From: Streptomyces viridiviolaceus
GTDB lineage: Bacteria > Actinomycetota > Actinomycetes > Streptomycetales > Streptomycetaceae
Direction of reading: 5' to 3'
NCBI RefSeq assembly: GCF_014650995.1
Contig: NZ_BMWA01000017.1
Location: forward strand, 1 to 64,000
DNA length: 64,000 nt
A program made the translations under genes and the position numbers. Under the pieces are notes generated by a model, which worked only from the letters and a program-made list of their open reading frames with translations, did no database searches and was not told the DNA's origin. Shown piece after piece: positions 34,777 to 43,356 of the stretch; position 1 is the first letter of the stretch; each line of letters begins with the position of its first letter.

Positions 34777-35763
34777 ATGGAGCAGAGGCATCTCGGCCGC
34801 ACCGGCCTGCGCGTGTCCCGCATCGGTCTCGGCACCCTGACCTGGGGCCGGGACACCGACGAGCACGACGCCGCGGACCTCTTGAAGACGTTCTGGGAAG
34901 CGGGCGGCAGCCTCGTCGACACCGCGGACGTGTACGGCGACGGTGAGGCCGAGTATCTGCTCGGAAGGCTCATGGAGGGCCTGGTGCCGCGCCGGGACCT
35001 GGTGATCTCGACCAAGGCGGGCAGCATCCCGGACCCGGACCGCCGCTTCGACGGCTCGCGCGGGCATCTGCTCTCCGCGCTGGACGCCTCCCTGGCACGC
35101 CTCGGCACGGACCACGTCGACGTCTGGCACCTGCACGCCTTCGACCCGTACACGCCGCTGGAGGAGACGCTCCACGCCCTGGACCTGGCGGTCAGCAGCG
35201 GCCGCGCGCGTTACGCCGGGGTGTCCAACTTCTGCGGCTGGCAGCTGGCCAAGGCGGCGACGTGGCAGCTGGCGGCTCCGGGCGCCCGGAGCCGGCTGGC
35301 CAGTACGCAGATGGAGTATTCGCTGCTCCAGCGCGGCGTCGAGCGCGAGGTGCTGCCCGCCGCCCTGGACCTGGGCATCGGGCTGCTGCCCTCGTCGCCG
35401 CTCGGCCGCGGGGTGCTGACGGGCAAGTACCGCAAGGACGCGACGCCGCCGGACTCGCGGGGCGCCTCGGAGCACCTGGCCCCGTTCGTGGCGCCGTACC
35501 TCGACGACACGGCCGGGCACATCGTGGACGCCGTCGCGACGGCGGCGGACGGGCTGGCGGTGACCCCGCTCCAGGTGGCCCTCGCCTGGGTCCGCGACCG
35601 GCCCGGCGTGGTCGCGCCGGTCGTCGGCGCGCGCAACGCGCAGCAGCTCACGGCGGCGTTGTCAGTGGAGACCCTTAGTCTTCCTGACGAGATCTGCCGG
35701 GCTCTCGACGACGTGTCGGCGCCCGTGCACCGCTATCCCGATCACGACTGGAGCACGCTGTGA
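34777..35763 (+). CDS. Aldo/keto reductase
   Basis: The 328-residue NADPH-dependent oxidoreductase is of the AKR superfamily. The catalytic tetrad appears complete: Asp and Tyr in LVDTADVYGDGEAE, Lys in VISTKAG, and His in DVWHLHAFD. The NADPH-binding end includes LLPSSPLGRGVLTGKY and VAPVVGARNAQQL. The start is uncertain between ATG 34777 (MEQRHLGRTG) and ATG 34765, and neither has a clear ribosome site. Its stop overlaps the GTG of the next gene (GTGA), so translation is coupled to the RecD-like protein. Confidence 0.93.
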   Translation: MEQRHLGRTGLRVSRIGLGTLTWGRDTDEHDAADLLKTFWEAGGSLVDTADVYGDGEAEYLLGRLMEGLVPRRDLVISTKAGSIPDPDRRFDGSRGHLLSALDASLARLGTDHVDVWHLHAFDPYTPLEETLHALDLAVSSGRARYAGVSNFCGWQLAKAATWQLAAPGARSRLASTQMEYSLLQRGVEREVLPAALDLGIGLLPSSPLGRGVLTGKYRKDATPPDSRGASEHLAPFVAPYLDDTAGHIVDAVATAADGLAVTPLQVALAWVRDRPGVVAPVVGARNAQQLTAALSVETLSLPDEICRALDDVSAPVHRYPDHDWSTL

Positions 35764-38018
35764 GCACGGAGCCCGAACCCCGTGAGGACACCGCGGACGC
35801 CGTGGACGCCGAGCCGGGGACGCCGGGCGCCACGGCTCGGGCACAGGAGGCCGAGGCGGACGACGCCGGCGCGGCCACGCCTGCCGGGGAGACCGACGAG
35901 CCCGGCGGCGAGGACACGGGCGGACAGGTGTCGGAGGCCGAGGCCGAGCTGGCCGCACAGCGCGTCGAGCGGGAGCGGATCGAGCGGCGGAAGGCCGAGA
36001 AGCAGGGACCGATCGCCAGCGGGGCGAAGCTGAGCGGCACGGCGGCCGACCTGCTCGCCGCCGTCCGGGCCGTGGAGAGCGGCGAGAAGCCGGTGGCCGC
36101 GGTCTTCGGCGAGTCCGGCCCCGCACCGCGCCGCCCGGCCCCGGAGCCGGTACGACGGCCGCAGCCGGTGCCCGCCCAGCCGGCCGGTGCGCCCGCCGGC
36201 CCGGCGCCGGAGACCGTGCAGGCGGTGCGGCGCGTGCTGGCCGAGGGCGGCGCCCCCGAGACTCTCGCGCCACAGGCCGCCGCGCTGCTCGGCGAGGGGG
36301 CCGACGAGGCGCTGCGCGCGGATCCCTGGCAGTTGCTGCGGGTCACCGGGGTGCGGCCCGAACAGGCCGACGGATTCGCACGGGCGCTCCTCGGCGCGGA
36401 GTGCGGCCCGGACGACGAGCGGCGCGGACGTGCGGTCACCGTCTGGCTCCTGGAACAGGCGGCCCTGAGCGGGCACACGGCCCTGGAGCTGCCCCGGCTC
36501 ACGGCCGCGCTGACCCAGCGGGGTGTGCCGGATCCCGATGCCGCCGTGCAGAGCACGCTGGCCGAGGGCGAGGCCCTCGCCTTCCAGGACGCCCTGGAGG
36601 AGCCCGGCGCACCGAGGCGGCGCGAGGGCGCGGTACGCGAGGGCGAGGAGCACGGCGAGGAGGCGGAGGAGGACGACGAGCAGCGTCCGGTCCGGGTCCT
36701 GGTCGGACTGGAGCGGTACGCGCTCGCGGAGGAGAGCCTGGCGGACGCTCTGGCCCGGCTGGTGAACTCGGTGCCGAAGCAGGACGGTGCCGCGGAGGAC
36801 TGGGAGCGGGCCGCCGCCTCGGCTCAGGGTTCCGCCGCCGAGCTGATCCGCGCGGTCGCGGGTCACGGACTGGTCCTGCACACCGGCGGGGAGTCGTCCC
36901 TGGCCGAACCGGCCGCACTGCTGCAGGCGGCGCACGGTCTCGGTCTGCGCGCCTGGGCCGCCGCGCACGGCCCCCTCGGCCGCAACCGCTTCGCACGGCT
37001 GCTGGGAGGGCCGTCGTCCGGCGCTTCCCCGGACTCCCCGGCGCCGGACGGCCCGGACGGTCCGCCCGTCGCCACGGTGGCGGGGCTGCTGGCGGGAACC
37101 GAAGGACCCGGCCGGGACGCCGACGGTGCGCTGGATCTCGACCTGCTGGTCGTGCTCGACGCACCGCAGCTGGACGTCGAGACCGCGGCCCTGCTGGCGG
37201 AGTCCCTGCCGGACGGGGCGCGGCTGGTGCTGGCCGGGGACCCGGCGGTGCTGTGGTCCGTGGGGCCCGGGCGGGTCTTCGCCGACCTGCTGGCGGCGCG
37301 GATCTGCCCCCAGGTCGCCTCGCGGCGGCCGGACCCCGGGCCCCTCGGCGAGCTGGTCTCCGGCATCGGCGTCGGTGAGCTCGGCCAGGTCGAGGCGCCC
37401 GGCAAGGAGGTCGTGATCGTGCCGGTGCGGGACGCCGGCGAGGCCGTGCACCGGACCGTGCAGCTCGTCGCGGACTCGGTGCCGCGTGCGATCGGCGTGC
37501 CCGCCGAGGAGACCCAGGTGATCACGCCGGGCCACGGCGGCGCGGCGGGCACGCGGGCGCTGAACGCGGCGCTGAAGGAGCGGCTGAACCCGGGCCCCGG
37601 CCGGTTCGGCGGCTTCGACCCCGGCGACCGCGTCGCCTACTCCCCGGTACCGGGCCGTACGCTGCCGGGCCGTGTGGTGAAGGCCGACGCCGACGGTCTG
37701 CACCTGTCGTGTGCAGGTGAGGCCGTCGTCGTGCCGAAGGAGCGGGTGGAGCAGTCCGTGCGGCACGGGTGGGCGCTGACCGCGCACCAGGCGGTGGGCG
37801 GCCGGTGGCCCGCGGTGGTCGTCGTCCTCCCCGGCGACGCCGCGCAGGCCCTCAGCCGGCCCTGGGTGTACACGGCGTTCGGGCGGGCCGACCGCCATCT
37901 GTCCGTGGTGCACGGCGTGGAACAGGCGCTGCCCCGGGCCGTGGCCGAGATCCCGGCCAAGCCGCGTACGACCCGGCTGCCGGTGCTCCTCGCCCCGCAG
38001 GTTCCGGCGGCCGGCTGA
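35760..38018 (+). CDS. Helix-hairpin-helix protein with degenerate RecD-like helicase domain
   Basis: The 752-residue protein begins with an acidic, disordered 80-residue segment, followed by a Pro-rich linker. A helix-hairpin-helix region (PWQLLRVTGVRPEQADGFA, about residue 188) and winged-helix-like stretches resemble RecD2. The helicase part keeps a Walker-B-like strand (LDLLVVLDAPQLDVE) and RecD-like C-terminal motifs (ALTAHQAVGGRWPAVVVVLP near 673; VYTAFGRADRHLSVV near 702). No Walker A GxGKT is present, and the usual VHKSQG is AHQAVG. It may have lost ATP-driven unwinding and kept DNA binding. It starts four bases inside the preceding gene. Confidence 0.85.
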   Translation: MSTEPEPREDTADAVDAEPGTPGATARAQEAEADDAGAATPAGETDEPGGEDTGGQVSEAEAELAAQRVERERIERRKAEKQGPIASGAKLSGTAADLLAAVRAVESGEKPVAAVFGESGPAPRRPAPEPVRRPQPVPAQPAGAPAGPAPETVQAVRRVLAEGGAPETLAPQAAALLGEGADEALRADPWQLLRVTGVRPEQADGFARALLGAECGPDDERRGRAVTVWLLEQAALSGHTALELPRLTAALTQRGVPDPDAAVQSTLAEGEALAFQDALEEPGAPRRREGAVREGEEHGEEAEEDDEQRPVRVLVGLERYALAEESLADALARLVNSVPKQDGAAEDWERAAASAQGSAAELIRAVAGHGLVLHTGGESSLAEPAALLQAAHGLGLRAWAAAHGPLGRNRFARLLGGPSSGASPDSPAPDGPDGPPVATVAGLLAGTEGPGRDADGALDLDLLVVLDAPQLDVETAALLAESLPDGARLVLAGDPAVLWSVGPGRVFADLLAARICPQVASRRPDPGPLGELVSGIGVGELGQVEAPGKEVVIVPVRDAGEAVHRTVQLVADSVPRAIGVPAEETQVITPGHGGAAGTRALNAALKERLNPGPGRFGGFDPGDRVAYSPVPGRTLPGRVVKADADGLHLSCAGEAVVVPKERVEQSVRHGWALTAHQAVGGRWPAVVVVLPGDAAQALSRPWVYTAFGRADRHLSVVHGVEQALPRAVAEIPAKPRTTRLPVLLAPQVPAAG

Positions 38019-38107
38019 GCCCGTCCCGCCCCGGCGAGGACGGCGGCGGTCACCGGGCAGACCCCGTGACCGCCGCCGTCGTGCCTGCCGGCCGTGCCGC
38101 GCGCCGC

Positions 38108-38842
38108 TCAGCGACGTTCCACGTCCAGCGGCTCCAGATCCTCGTCCACGACCTCGACCTCGTCCGGATCCGCGTCGAGATCGTCTTCCAGATCCTCCAC
38201 CTCCTCGTCGTCCTCGTCGTCCTCGTCGTCCTCGAGTTCGTCGTCGAACACCGCGCTGACGTCGAAACGGCAGACCACGCGCTGTGGCTCGACCTGCTCG
38301 AAGGGTGCCTCCAGCCACTCGCCGGGCTCGGCGGGTTCGTCCGCGGCCGTCACCCAGAGTGTGGAGTCGCCCTCCTCCAGGCCGAACTCCTTGTGCCGTG
38401 AGGCGATCTCGTCCGGTTCGAACTCGCCGAAGAGGATGCGGAGCGCCCCGTGCACCGTGCCCGAGACGTCCGCGTCCGCGCTCACCTCGTCGTCCGCCGC
38501 CTCGACGCGCCGGGCCTGCGCCATCAGGCGCTGCGGCTCCACCACGGCGTAGTCGCGGCGGATCAGCACGCTCAGCGCGTTCGGTTCCTCGGGGCCCGTG
38601 TACGGCGGCAGCGTCTCGTCCGCGCCGGGGATCTCGAAGGGAGTGACCTCGTCGTAGCGGTCGTAGAGCAGTTCGTCGTACGTCTCCGCGGCCGCGGCCA
38701 GCTGGTTGAACGCCTCGTAGACGGCCGGGTCGTCCTCCCCCGACCGGCGTTCGACCGCGGCCAGGTGGCGATCGAGCGCCGTCTTGACCGCCTCGGCGGC
38801 GGCGCGTACCTCGGCAGCGGTGGGCTGCGCAGCATCAGACAT
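38108..38842 (-). CDS. Uncharacterised protein with very acidic C-terminus
   Basis: The 244-residue protein has a helical N-terminal half (AEVRAAAEAVKTALDRHLAA and YEAFNQLAAAAETYDELLYD). A central domain contains DETLPPYTGPEEPNALSVLI. The last 45 residues are almost only Asp and Glu with Val (for example DDEDDEDDEEVEDLEDD). No catalytic motif is seen and no named family is recognised. The ATG at 38842 is the natural start; an in-frame upstream ATG at 38953 would overlap the divergent DUF5703 gene. The acidic tail may mimic nucleic acid or bind basic partners, but that is inference. Confidence 0.8.
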   Translation of the reverse strand: MSDAAQPTAAEVRAAAEAVKTALDRHLAAVERRSGEDDPAVYEAFNQLAAAAETYDELLYDRYDEVTPFEIPGADETLPPYTGPEEPNALSVLIRRDYAVVEPQRLMAQARRVEAADDEVSADADVSGTVHGALRILFGEFEPDEIASRHKEFGLEEGDSTLWVTAADEPAEPGEWLEAPFEQVEPQRVVCRFDVSAVFDDELEDDEDDEDDEEVEDLEDDLDADPDEVEVVDEDLEPLDVERR

Positions 38843-38889
38843 AGTGCAGACGCTATCCGTACCGGGCCCCAGCCCGCACAATAGATGCG

Positions 38890-39078
38890 ATGCCGGAATA
38901 CGAATTTGTCGACGTGTACCTGCCTCGCGGGGTCTCCCGCAAGGAGACCACACGTCTGCTGACGGACCATGCCGAGTACGGACACTGGGAGTTGTACCGC
39001 CTGAGCCTGCTGCGCGACGGCAGCCGCAGGGTGCGGCTGCGCCGGCGGATCATCCGCCAGGTGCGCGTCACCTGGTGA
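38890..39078 (+). CDS. DUF5703 family small protein
   Basis: The 62-residue product begins MPEYEFVDVYLPRGVSRKE and ends in a strongly basic run (RRVRLRRRIIRQVRVTW). This short conserved actinobacterial family has no known role. The basic C-terminus could bind nucleic acid. It is divergent from the acidic-tailed gene with only 47 bp between the starts, so the oppositely charged neighbours may share control. Confidence 0.85.
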   Translation: MPEYEFVDVYLPRGVSRKETTRLLTDHAEYGHWELYRLSLLRDGSRRVRLRRRIIRQVRVTW

Positions 39079-39108
39079 GAGCCGGGACCGGGCGCGGGAG
39101 AACCGGAA

Positions 39109-39146
39109 GACGGAGCGGGCCCCGCGGGTGCGGGGCCCGCTCCGTC
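39109..39146. terminator. 17-bp bidirectional terminator
   Basis: Arms 39109-39125 and 39130-39146 are perfectly complementary around the loop GGGT. The inner part is GAGCGGGCCCCGC. It sits between DUF5703 (plus) and chpC (minus), which converge here. Confidence 0.9.
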
Positions 39147-39161
39147 GTGCCGTGCCGCGCG

Positions 39162-39905
39162 TCACGCCGAGGCGCGCGCCTTGCGGTAGAGCACCGTGCC
39201 CGCCAGCAGCGCTCCCGCGCCGACCGGCAGGGCGAGGCCGAGCGGCAGCTCGCTGCCGGTCTCCGCGAGCTGTGCGGGGGCCTGGGGCTGGGTGACGGTC
39301 CGGGTGCCGGGCTCGTTGGGGCCCGTGGAGCCGCCGGGCGTCTCGCCGCCCGGGCCGTCAGGGGTCTCCGGGGTGCCGGGCTCGCCCGGCACCCCGGGCG
39401 TCTCCTGGCCGCCGCCCGGCGGGGTCGAGTGGTCCCCGCCGTCCTCGTTGGCGCAGTCGTTGCCCCTCGCCGGGTTGAGCACGCCGACGACGTCGACGCT
39501 GTTGCCGCACACGTTCACCGGCACGTGGACCGGCGCCTGGACGTGATTGCCGGAGCCGACGCCGGGTGAGTCGGCGGACCCGCCACCGGCGTGCGAACCG
39601 CCCTGACCACCCTGTTCGCCCGAGTCGCCGTAACCGTCGCCGTGCCCCCCGGAGGAACCGCCGCCCTGGTTGGCGCACGTGTTGCCCGTCGCCGGGTTGA
39701 GGATGCCGACGACGTCGACCGTGTTGCCGCAGACGTTGACCGGCGCGTGCACCGGTACCTGCACCGTGTTGCCGGACAGCACGCCGGGCGAACCCGTGGC
39801 CGATCCGTGCGCGCCGGAGTCGGCGTGGGCGGAGCCGCCCACGGCGGCGATCACGCCGGTGGCGGCCGCCATCGTCATCAGGCCCTTGCGTGTGACCTGT
39901 CGCAT
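39162..39905 (-). CDS. chpC: Long chaplin with two chaplin domains and sortase signal (ChpC)
   Basis: The 247-residue surface protein coats aerial hyphae. After a signal peptide (MRQVTRKGLMTMAAATGVIA, then AHA), two chaplin domains follow: SPGVLSGNTVQVPVHAPVNV with CGNTVDVVGILNPATGN, and a second with VPVNVCGNSVDVVGVLNPARG. Each holds the conserved Cys pair. A Pro/Gly/Glu-rich linker leads to LAETG, the sortase recognition motif, then a hydrophobic anchor and KARASA tail. Housekeeping sortase would link it to peptidoglycan. It follows chpH on the same strand. Gene identity is by domain order and neighbourhood. Confidence 0.94.
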   Translation of the reverse strand: MRQVTRKGLMTMAAATGVIAAVGGSAHADSGAHGSATGSPGVLSGNTVQVPVHAPVNVCGNTVDVVGILNPATGNTCANQGGGSSGGHGDGYGDSGEQGGQGGSHAGGGSADSPGVGSGNHVQAPVHVPVNVCGNSVDVVGVLNPARGNDCANEDGGDHSTPPGGGQETPGVPGEPGTPETPDGPGGETPGGSTGPNEPGTRTVTQPQAPAQLAETGSELPLGLALPVGAGALLAGTVLYRKARASA

Positions 39906-40064
39906 GTGATGAATCCCTGCCTTGCCCTTGTCCCGAATTCCGTCCTGCCACCGTCGACGTCGTTTCCGGCGTCTCCGGCGTTCATCAGAAGACCGGTCGG
40001 CCCCGGAGCGCAGAACGCGCGCCGGGGCCGACGGACTCAGCCCCTCATGGGGCGAAACACAACG

Positions 40065-40298
40065 TCACTTGTTGATGCAGACGTTGCCGAAGGTGGGGTT
40101 CAGCAGGCCGATCACGGAGATCGTGTTGCCGCAGACGTTCACCGGGACGTGGATGGGCGCCTGGACGACGTTGCCGGAAAGGACGCCCGGCGAGTGCACG
40201 GCGGCACCCTGGGCACCGGAGTCGGCGACGGCCATGCCCGCGCCCGCGAGAACCAGACCACCAGTGGCAGCCGCGGCGGCGACGACCTTCTTGAGCAT
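40065..40298 (-). CDS. chpH: Short chaplin ChpH
   Basis: This is a 77-residue secreted chaplin. The signal peptide MLKKVVAAAAATGGLVLAGA is cut after a VADSGA-like site, leaving about 52 residues with one chaplin domain (SPGVLSGNVVQAPIHVPVNV and CGNTISVIGLLNPTFGN), both Cys and the C-terminal VCINK. Mature short chaplins self-assemble into amphipathic fibrils at the air interface. The ATG at 40298 is preceded by AGGAGGAATA. It is upstream of chpC on the same strand, separated by 159 bp. Confidence 0.95.
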   Translation of the reverse strand: MLKKVVAAAAATGGLVLAGAGMAVADSGAQGAAVHSPGVLSGNVVQAPIHVPVNVCGNTISVIGLLNPTFGNVCINK

Positions 40299-40456
40299 TA
40301 TTCCTCCTAGTTGACAAACGCGATCCCAGCTTGCTGATCGCATCACCTGTAACGAGGAGGGAGTAATGAGGCTACGAGCCTATGAGCGCATTCACCCTTC
40401 CCGGTCGATCACCGCACGCGCGGACGAATCCTGAAGTCGCGTTTCTGCGGGCGAAA

Positions 40457-41782
40457 TCAGGACGCGTCGATGAACCGGTCGAGCACCCGCACGCCGAACT
40501 GCAGTCCCTCCACCGGCACTCGCTCGTCGACCCCGTGGAACATGCCCGCGAAGTCCAGCTCCGGCGGCAGCTTCAGCGGCGCGAAGCCGAAGCCCCGGAT
40601 GCCGAGGTCGTCGAAGGACTTGGCGTCCGTCCCGCCGGAGAGCATGTACGGGATCGCCTTCGCGGCCGGGTCCTCCGCCACCAGCGCGGACTGCATGGCG
40701 TCCACGAGGGCTCCGTCGAAGGTGGTCTCGACGGCCTTGTCGGAGTGCACGTCCTCGCGCCGCACCTTCGGCCCGAGGATCCGGTCGAGGTCGGCGAGGA
40801 ACTCCTCCTCGTGTCCGGGCAGGAACCGTCCGTCGACGTGCGCGGTCGCCTCGCCCGGGATGACGTTGACCTTGTAGCCCGCTCCCAGCTGCGTGGGGTT
40901 GGCGGTGTTGCTCAGGGTCGCGCCGATGAGCTTGGCGATACCGCCGAGCTTGGCGAGCGTCCCCTCCATGTTCTCCGGGTCGAGCTCGGTGCCCAGGGCG
41001 TCGCCCAGTTCGTCGAGGAAGGCCCGGGTGGTCTTGGTGACACGGACGGGGAAGGTGTGCCGACCGAGGCGCGCGACGGCCTCCGACAGCTCGGTGATGG
41101 CGTTGTCGCGGTGGATCATCGAGCCGTGCCCGGCGGTGCCGGCCACGGTCAGCTTCATCCAGTGCATGCCCTTCTCGGCCGTCTGGATCAGGTAGAGCCG
41201 GCGCTGCTCGCTGACGGTGAAGGAGAAGCCGCCCACCTCGCTGATCGCCTCGGTCACGCCCTCGAAGAGGTCCGGGTGGTTGTCGACCAGGTAGCGGGCG
41301 CCGTAGGTCCCGCCGGCCTCCTCGTCCGCGAGGAACGCCAGCACGATGTCCCGGGGCGGCCTGCGTCCGCTGCGCAGCCGGTCCCGGACGACCGCGAGGG
41401 TCATCGCGTCCATGTCCTTCATGTCGACCGCGCCGCGCCCCCACACGCACCCGTCCGCGATCTCTCCGGAGAACGGGTGGTGGGTCCAGTCGTCCGCGTT
41501 GGCCGGGACGACGTCGGTGTGGCCGTGGATCAACAGCGCGGGCCGGGACGGGTCCTCGCCCTCGATCCGGGCCACCGTGGAGGCGCGCCCCGGGTGGGAC
41601 TCGAAGATCTTCGGCTCGAGTCCCACCTCGGCGAGCTTCTCGGCGACGTACTCGGCCGCCTTGCGCTCGCCCGGACCCGAGTGGTCGCCGTAGTTGCTGG
41701 TGTCGATCCGGATCAGCTCGCGGCAGAGGTCCACGACCTCGTCCTCGCCGGTGACGCTCCTGGCCGTGCCCGTCTCGCTCAC
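40457..41782 (-). CDS. M20-family metallopeptidase
   Basis: The 441-residue dizinc exopeptidase or deacylase is of the M20 family. Metal ligands can be seen: His in LLIHGHTDVVPA, Asp in GCVWGRGAVDMKDM, Glu-Glu in FLADEEAGGTYGARY, Asp near HVDGRFLPG, and the final His in GMFHGVDERVPVEG. The lid (dimerisation) domain lies between. Substrates vary from peptides to acyl-amino acids. The start ATG at 41782 gives a typical length. It is the gene upstream of chpH on the same strand, with no clear functional link to chaplins. Confidence 0.92.
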   Translation of the reverse strand: MSETGTARSVTGEDEVVDLCRELIRIDTSNYGDHSGPGERKAAEYVAEKLAEVGLEPKIFESHPGRASTVARIEGEDPSRPALLIHGHTDVVPANADDWTHHPFSGEIADGCVWGRGAVDMKDMDAMTLAVVRDRLRSGRRPPRDIVLAFLADEEAGGTYGARYLVDNHPDLFEGVTEAISEVGGFSFTVSEQRRLYLIQTAEKGMHWMKLTVAGTAGHGSMIHRDNAITELSEAVARLGRHTFPVRVTKTTRAFLDELGDALGTELDPENMEGTLAKLGGIAKLIGATLSNTANPTQLGAGYKVNVIPGEATAHVDGRFLPGHEEEFLADLDRILGPKVRREDVHSDKAVETTFDGALVDAMQSALVAEDPAAKAIPYMLSGGTDAKSFDDLGIRGFGFAPLKLPPELDFAGMFHGVDERVPVEGLQFGVRVLDRFIDAS

Positions 41783-41969
41783 GTGCTTCCTCCCGCTGTC
41801 ACTGCTGGTGGGTCCCTCTCATCCTCCCCCTCCGCCGCCGCGGACCCAAGACCGGTCCCGGCCCGTCACACGCCGTTCACGCCGAGGCGGGGGGTGATCG
41901 GCCACCCCGGAAAGCCTGGTAATGTTTACGTCGTCGCCGCGGGGCAGCGCCCCGGACGACAGACACCTT

Positions 41970-42057
41970 GTCCGGGTGGCGGAATGGCAGACGCGCTAGC
42001 TTGAGGTGCTAGTGCCCTTTATCGGGCGTGGGGGTTCAAGTCCCCCCTCGGACACCA
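41970..42057 (+). tRNA. tRNA-Leu, anticodon GAG
   Basis: This is a class II tRNA of 88 bases including an encoded CCA. The acceptor arms are GTCCGGG (41970-41976) and CTCGGAC. The anticodon stem CTAGC/GCTAG surrounds the loop TTGAGGT, giving anticodon GAG at 42003-42005. A long variable arm (TGCCCTTTATCGGGC) and the T arm GGGGGTTCAAGTCCCCC follow. It decodes CUC and CUU. Confidence 0.97.
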
Positions 42058-42061
42058 GATG

Positions 42062-42084
42062 AGACCCCTGCCCAGCAGGGGTCT
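42062..42084 (+). terminator. tRNA-Leu terminator
   Basis: Arms AGACCCCTG (42062-42070) and CAGGGGTCT (42076-42084) pair perfectly around CCCAG. A T-rich stretch (TCTGCTTTT) follows, making this one of the more canonical terminators in the window. Confidence 0.88.
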
Positions 42085-42127
42085 TCTGCTTTTCCGGCCA
42101 GGCCCGCGACGGGGCACAATGGCGGCC

Positions 42128-42502
42128 ATGACCACGCGTTCCTGCCCGTGCGGGCTGCCCGAGCCGTACGAGAAGTGCTGCGGCCGATTCCACACGGGTG
42201 CGGCCTCCGCGCCGACCGCCGAGGCCCTCATGCGCTCGCGCTACAGCGCCTTCGTGCGGGGTGACGCGGGCTACCTGCTGCGGACGTGGCACCCGAGGAC
42301 GCGGCCGGAGCGCCTGGACCTCGACCCACGGATGCGGTGGACCGGGCTGGAGATCCTGGACACGGCCGACGGGAGCGCCTTCCACACCACCGGCACCGTG
42401 ACGTTCCGGGCGTCCTACCACGGCGGCTCGCTGCACGAGCGGAGCCGGTTCGAACGGGTGGACGGCGCGTGGGTGTACGTCGACGGGGAGTTCCTGGACT
42501 AG
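42128..42502 (+). CDS. YchJ-family SEC-C-like protein
   Basis: The 124-residue protein begins MTTRSCPCGLPEPYEKCCGRF, the Cys cluster that binds zinc in SEC-C domains. The body (ALMRSRYSAFVRGDAGYLLR, then FRASYHGGSLHERSRFERVD) fits the NTF2-like YchJ family. Function is unknown. The ATG at 42128 starts with the zinc motif; an in-frame ATG at 42119 would add three residues. It lies just after tRNA-Leu and its terminator. Confidence 0.9.
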   Translation: MTTRSCPCGLPEPYEKCCGRFHTGAASAPTAEALMRSRYSAFVRGDAGYLLRTWHPRTRPERLDLDPRMRWTGLEILDTADGSAFHTTGTVTFRASYHGGSLHERSRFERVDGAWVYVDGEFLD

Positions 42503-42517
42503 GGCTGTCCGGCCACG

Positions 42518-43219
42518 CTACGGCGCCAGGATGTCCAGCTCCTGCAGCGCCCCCACCGTGATCTCCCGGGTGAGCCGCTCGGCGCGCTCGGCGTCGCGTT
42601 CCCGGACCGCCTCGGCGACCTGGACGTGCAGGGTGACGGCGGCCGGGTCGGGGTCCTCGAACATCACGTCGTGGTGCGTACGGCCGGCCAGGACCTCGGC
42701 GACGACGTCGCCGAGGCGGGCGAACATCTCGTTGCCCGAGGCGGCCAGGATCACCCGGTGGAACGCCACGTCGTGGAAGAGGTAGCCCTCCAGCTTGTGA
42801 CCGCGTGAGTTGGCGACCATGCCGAGCGCGCACTCGGTCAGTTCGGCGCACTGCTCCGACGTGGCGTGCGTCGCCGCCAGTCCCGCCGCCACCGGCTCGA
42901 CCGCCGAGCGCAGCACGGTGAGCGAGCGCAGCTGGCGCGGCCGGTCGGCGCCGGCCAGCCGCCAGCGGATGACCTGTGGGTCGTAGACGTTCCACTCGCA
43001 CTCGGGCAGGACGGTCACGCCCACGCGGCGGCGCGACTCGACGAGGTGCATGGACTCCAGCACCCGGACGGCCTCCCGCATCACGGAGCGTGACACCTCG
43101 AAACGCTGGGCCAGTTCGTCGGTGCGGAGGACGCTGCCCGGAGGGTACCCGCCCGCGGTGATCTCGGGGCCGAGGGTGTCCAGTACATGGCCGTGCAGCC
43201 CCCGGCCCCGTGTGCTCAT
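42518..43219 (-). CDS. gntR: GntR-family regulator of the gluconate genes
   Basis: The 233-residue FCD-type regulator has a winged helix (PGSVLRTDELAQRFEVSRSV) and helical effector domain with metal ligands around GYLFHDVAFHRVIL and TLHVQVAEAV. It is divergent from gntK-gntP, which implies that it represses gluconate uptake and phosphorylation, with gluconate or its phosphate as inducer. The ATG at 43219 is preceded by AT-rich intergenic DNA, unusual for this genome, where operators and both promoters should lie. Confidence 0.9.
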   Translation of the reverse strand: MSTRGRGLHGHVLDTLGPEITAGGYPPGSVLRTDELAQRFEVSRSVMREAVRVLESMHLVESRRRVGVTVLPECEWNVYDPQVIRWRLAGADRPRQLRSLTVLRSAVEPVAAGLAATHATSEQCAELTECALGMVANSRGHKLEGYLFHDVAFHRVILAASGNEMFARLGDVVAEVLAGRTHHDVMFEDPDPAAVTLHVQVAEAVRERDAERAERLTREITVGALQELDILAP

Positions 43220-43356
43220 GCACTCAGAGTACGTGGCGTGTCACGGGAACAAAAAGTCAGATTTATTTGTCACAAGCTCTTGAATTCGTCGTACCTAATG
43301 GGTTTCAGTTACGTCGACATCACGTGTCGACGAAGACAGCAGACAGCGAGAGCACG
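43220..43356. promoter_or_regulatory. gntR-gntK divergent promoter region
   Basis: This 137-bp stretch is AT-rich compared with its surroundings. It holds a TTGTCACAA palindrome at 43268-43276 and AT-rich stretches at 43250-43268. Divergent promoters and the GntR operator are expected here, but I cannot fix exact start points. Confidence 0.5.

Noticed and set aside
42059..42127. Longer start for the YchJ-like gene
   Set aside because: The extension would begin inside the tRNA terminator. The zinc motif fits the start at 42128.
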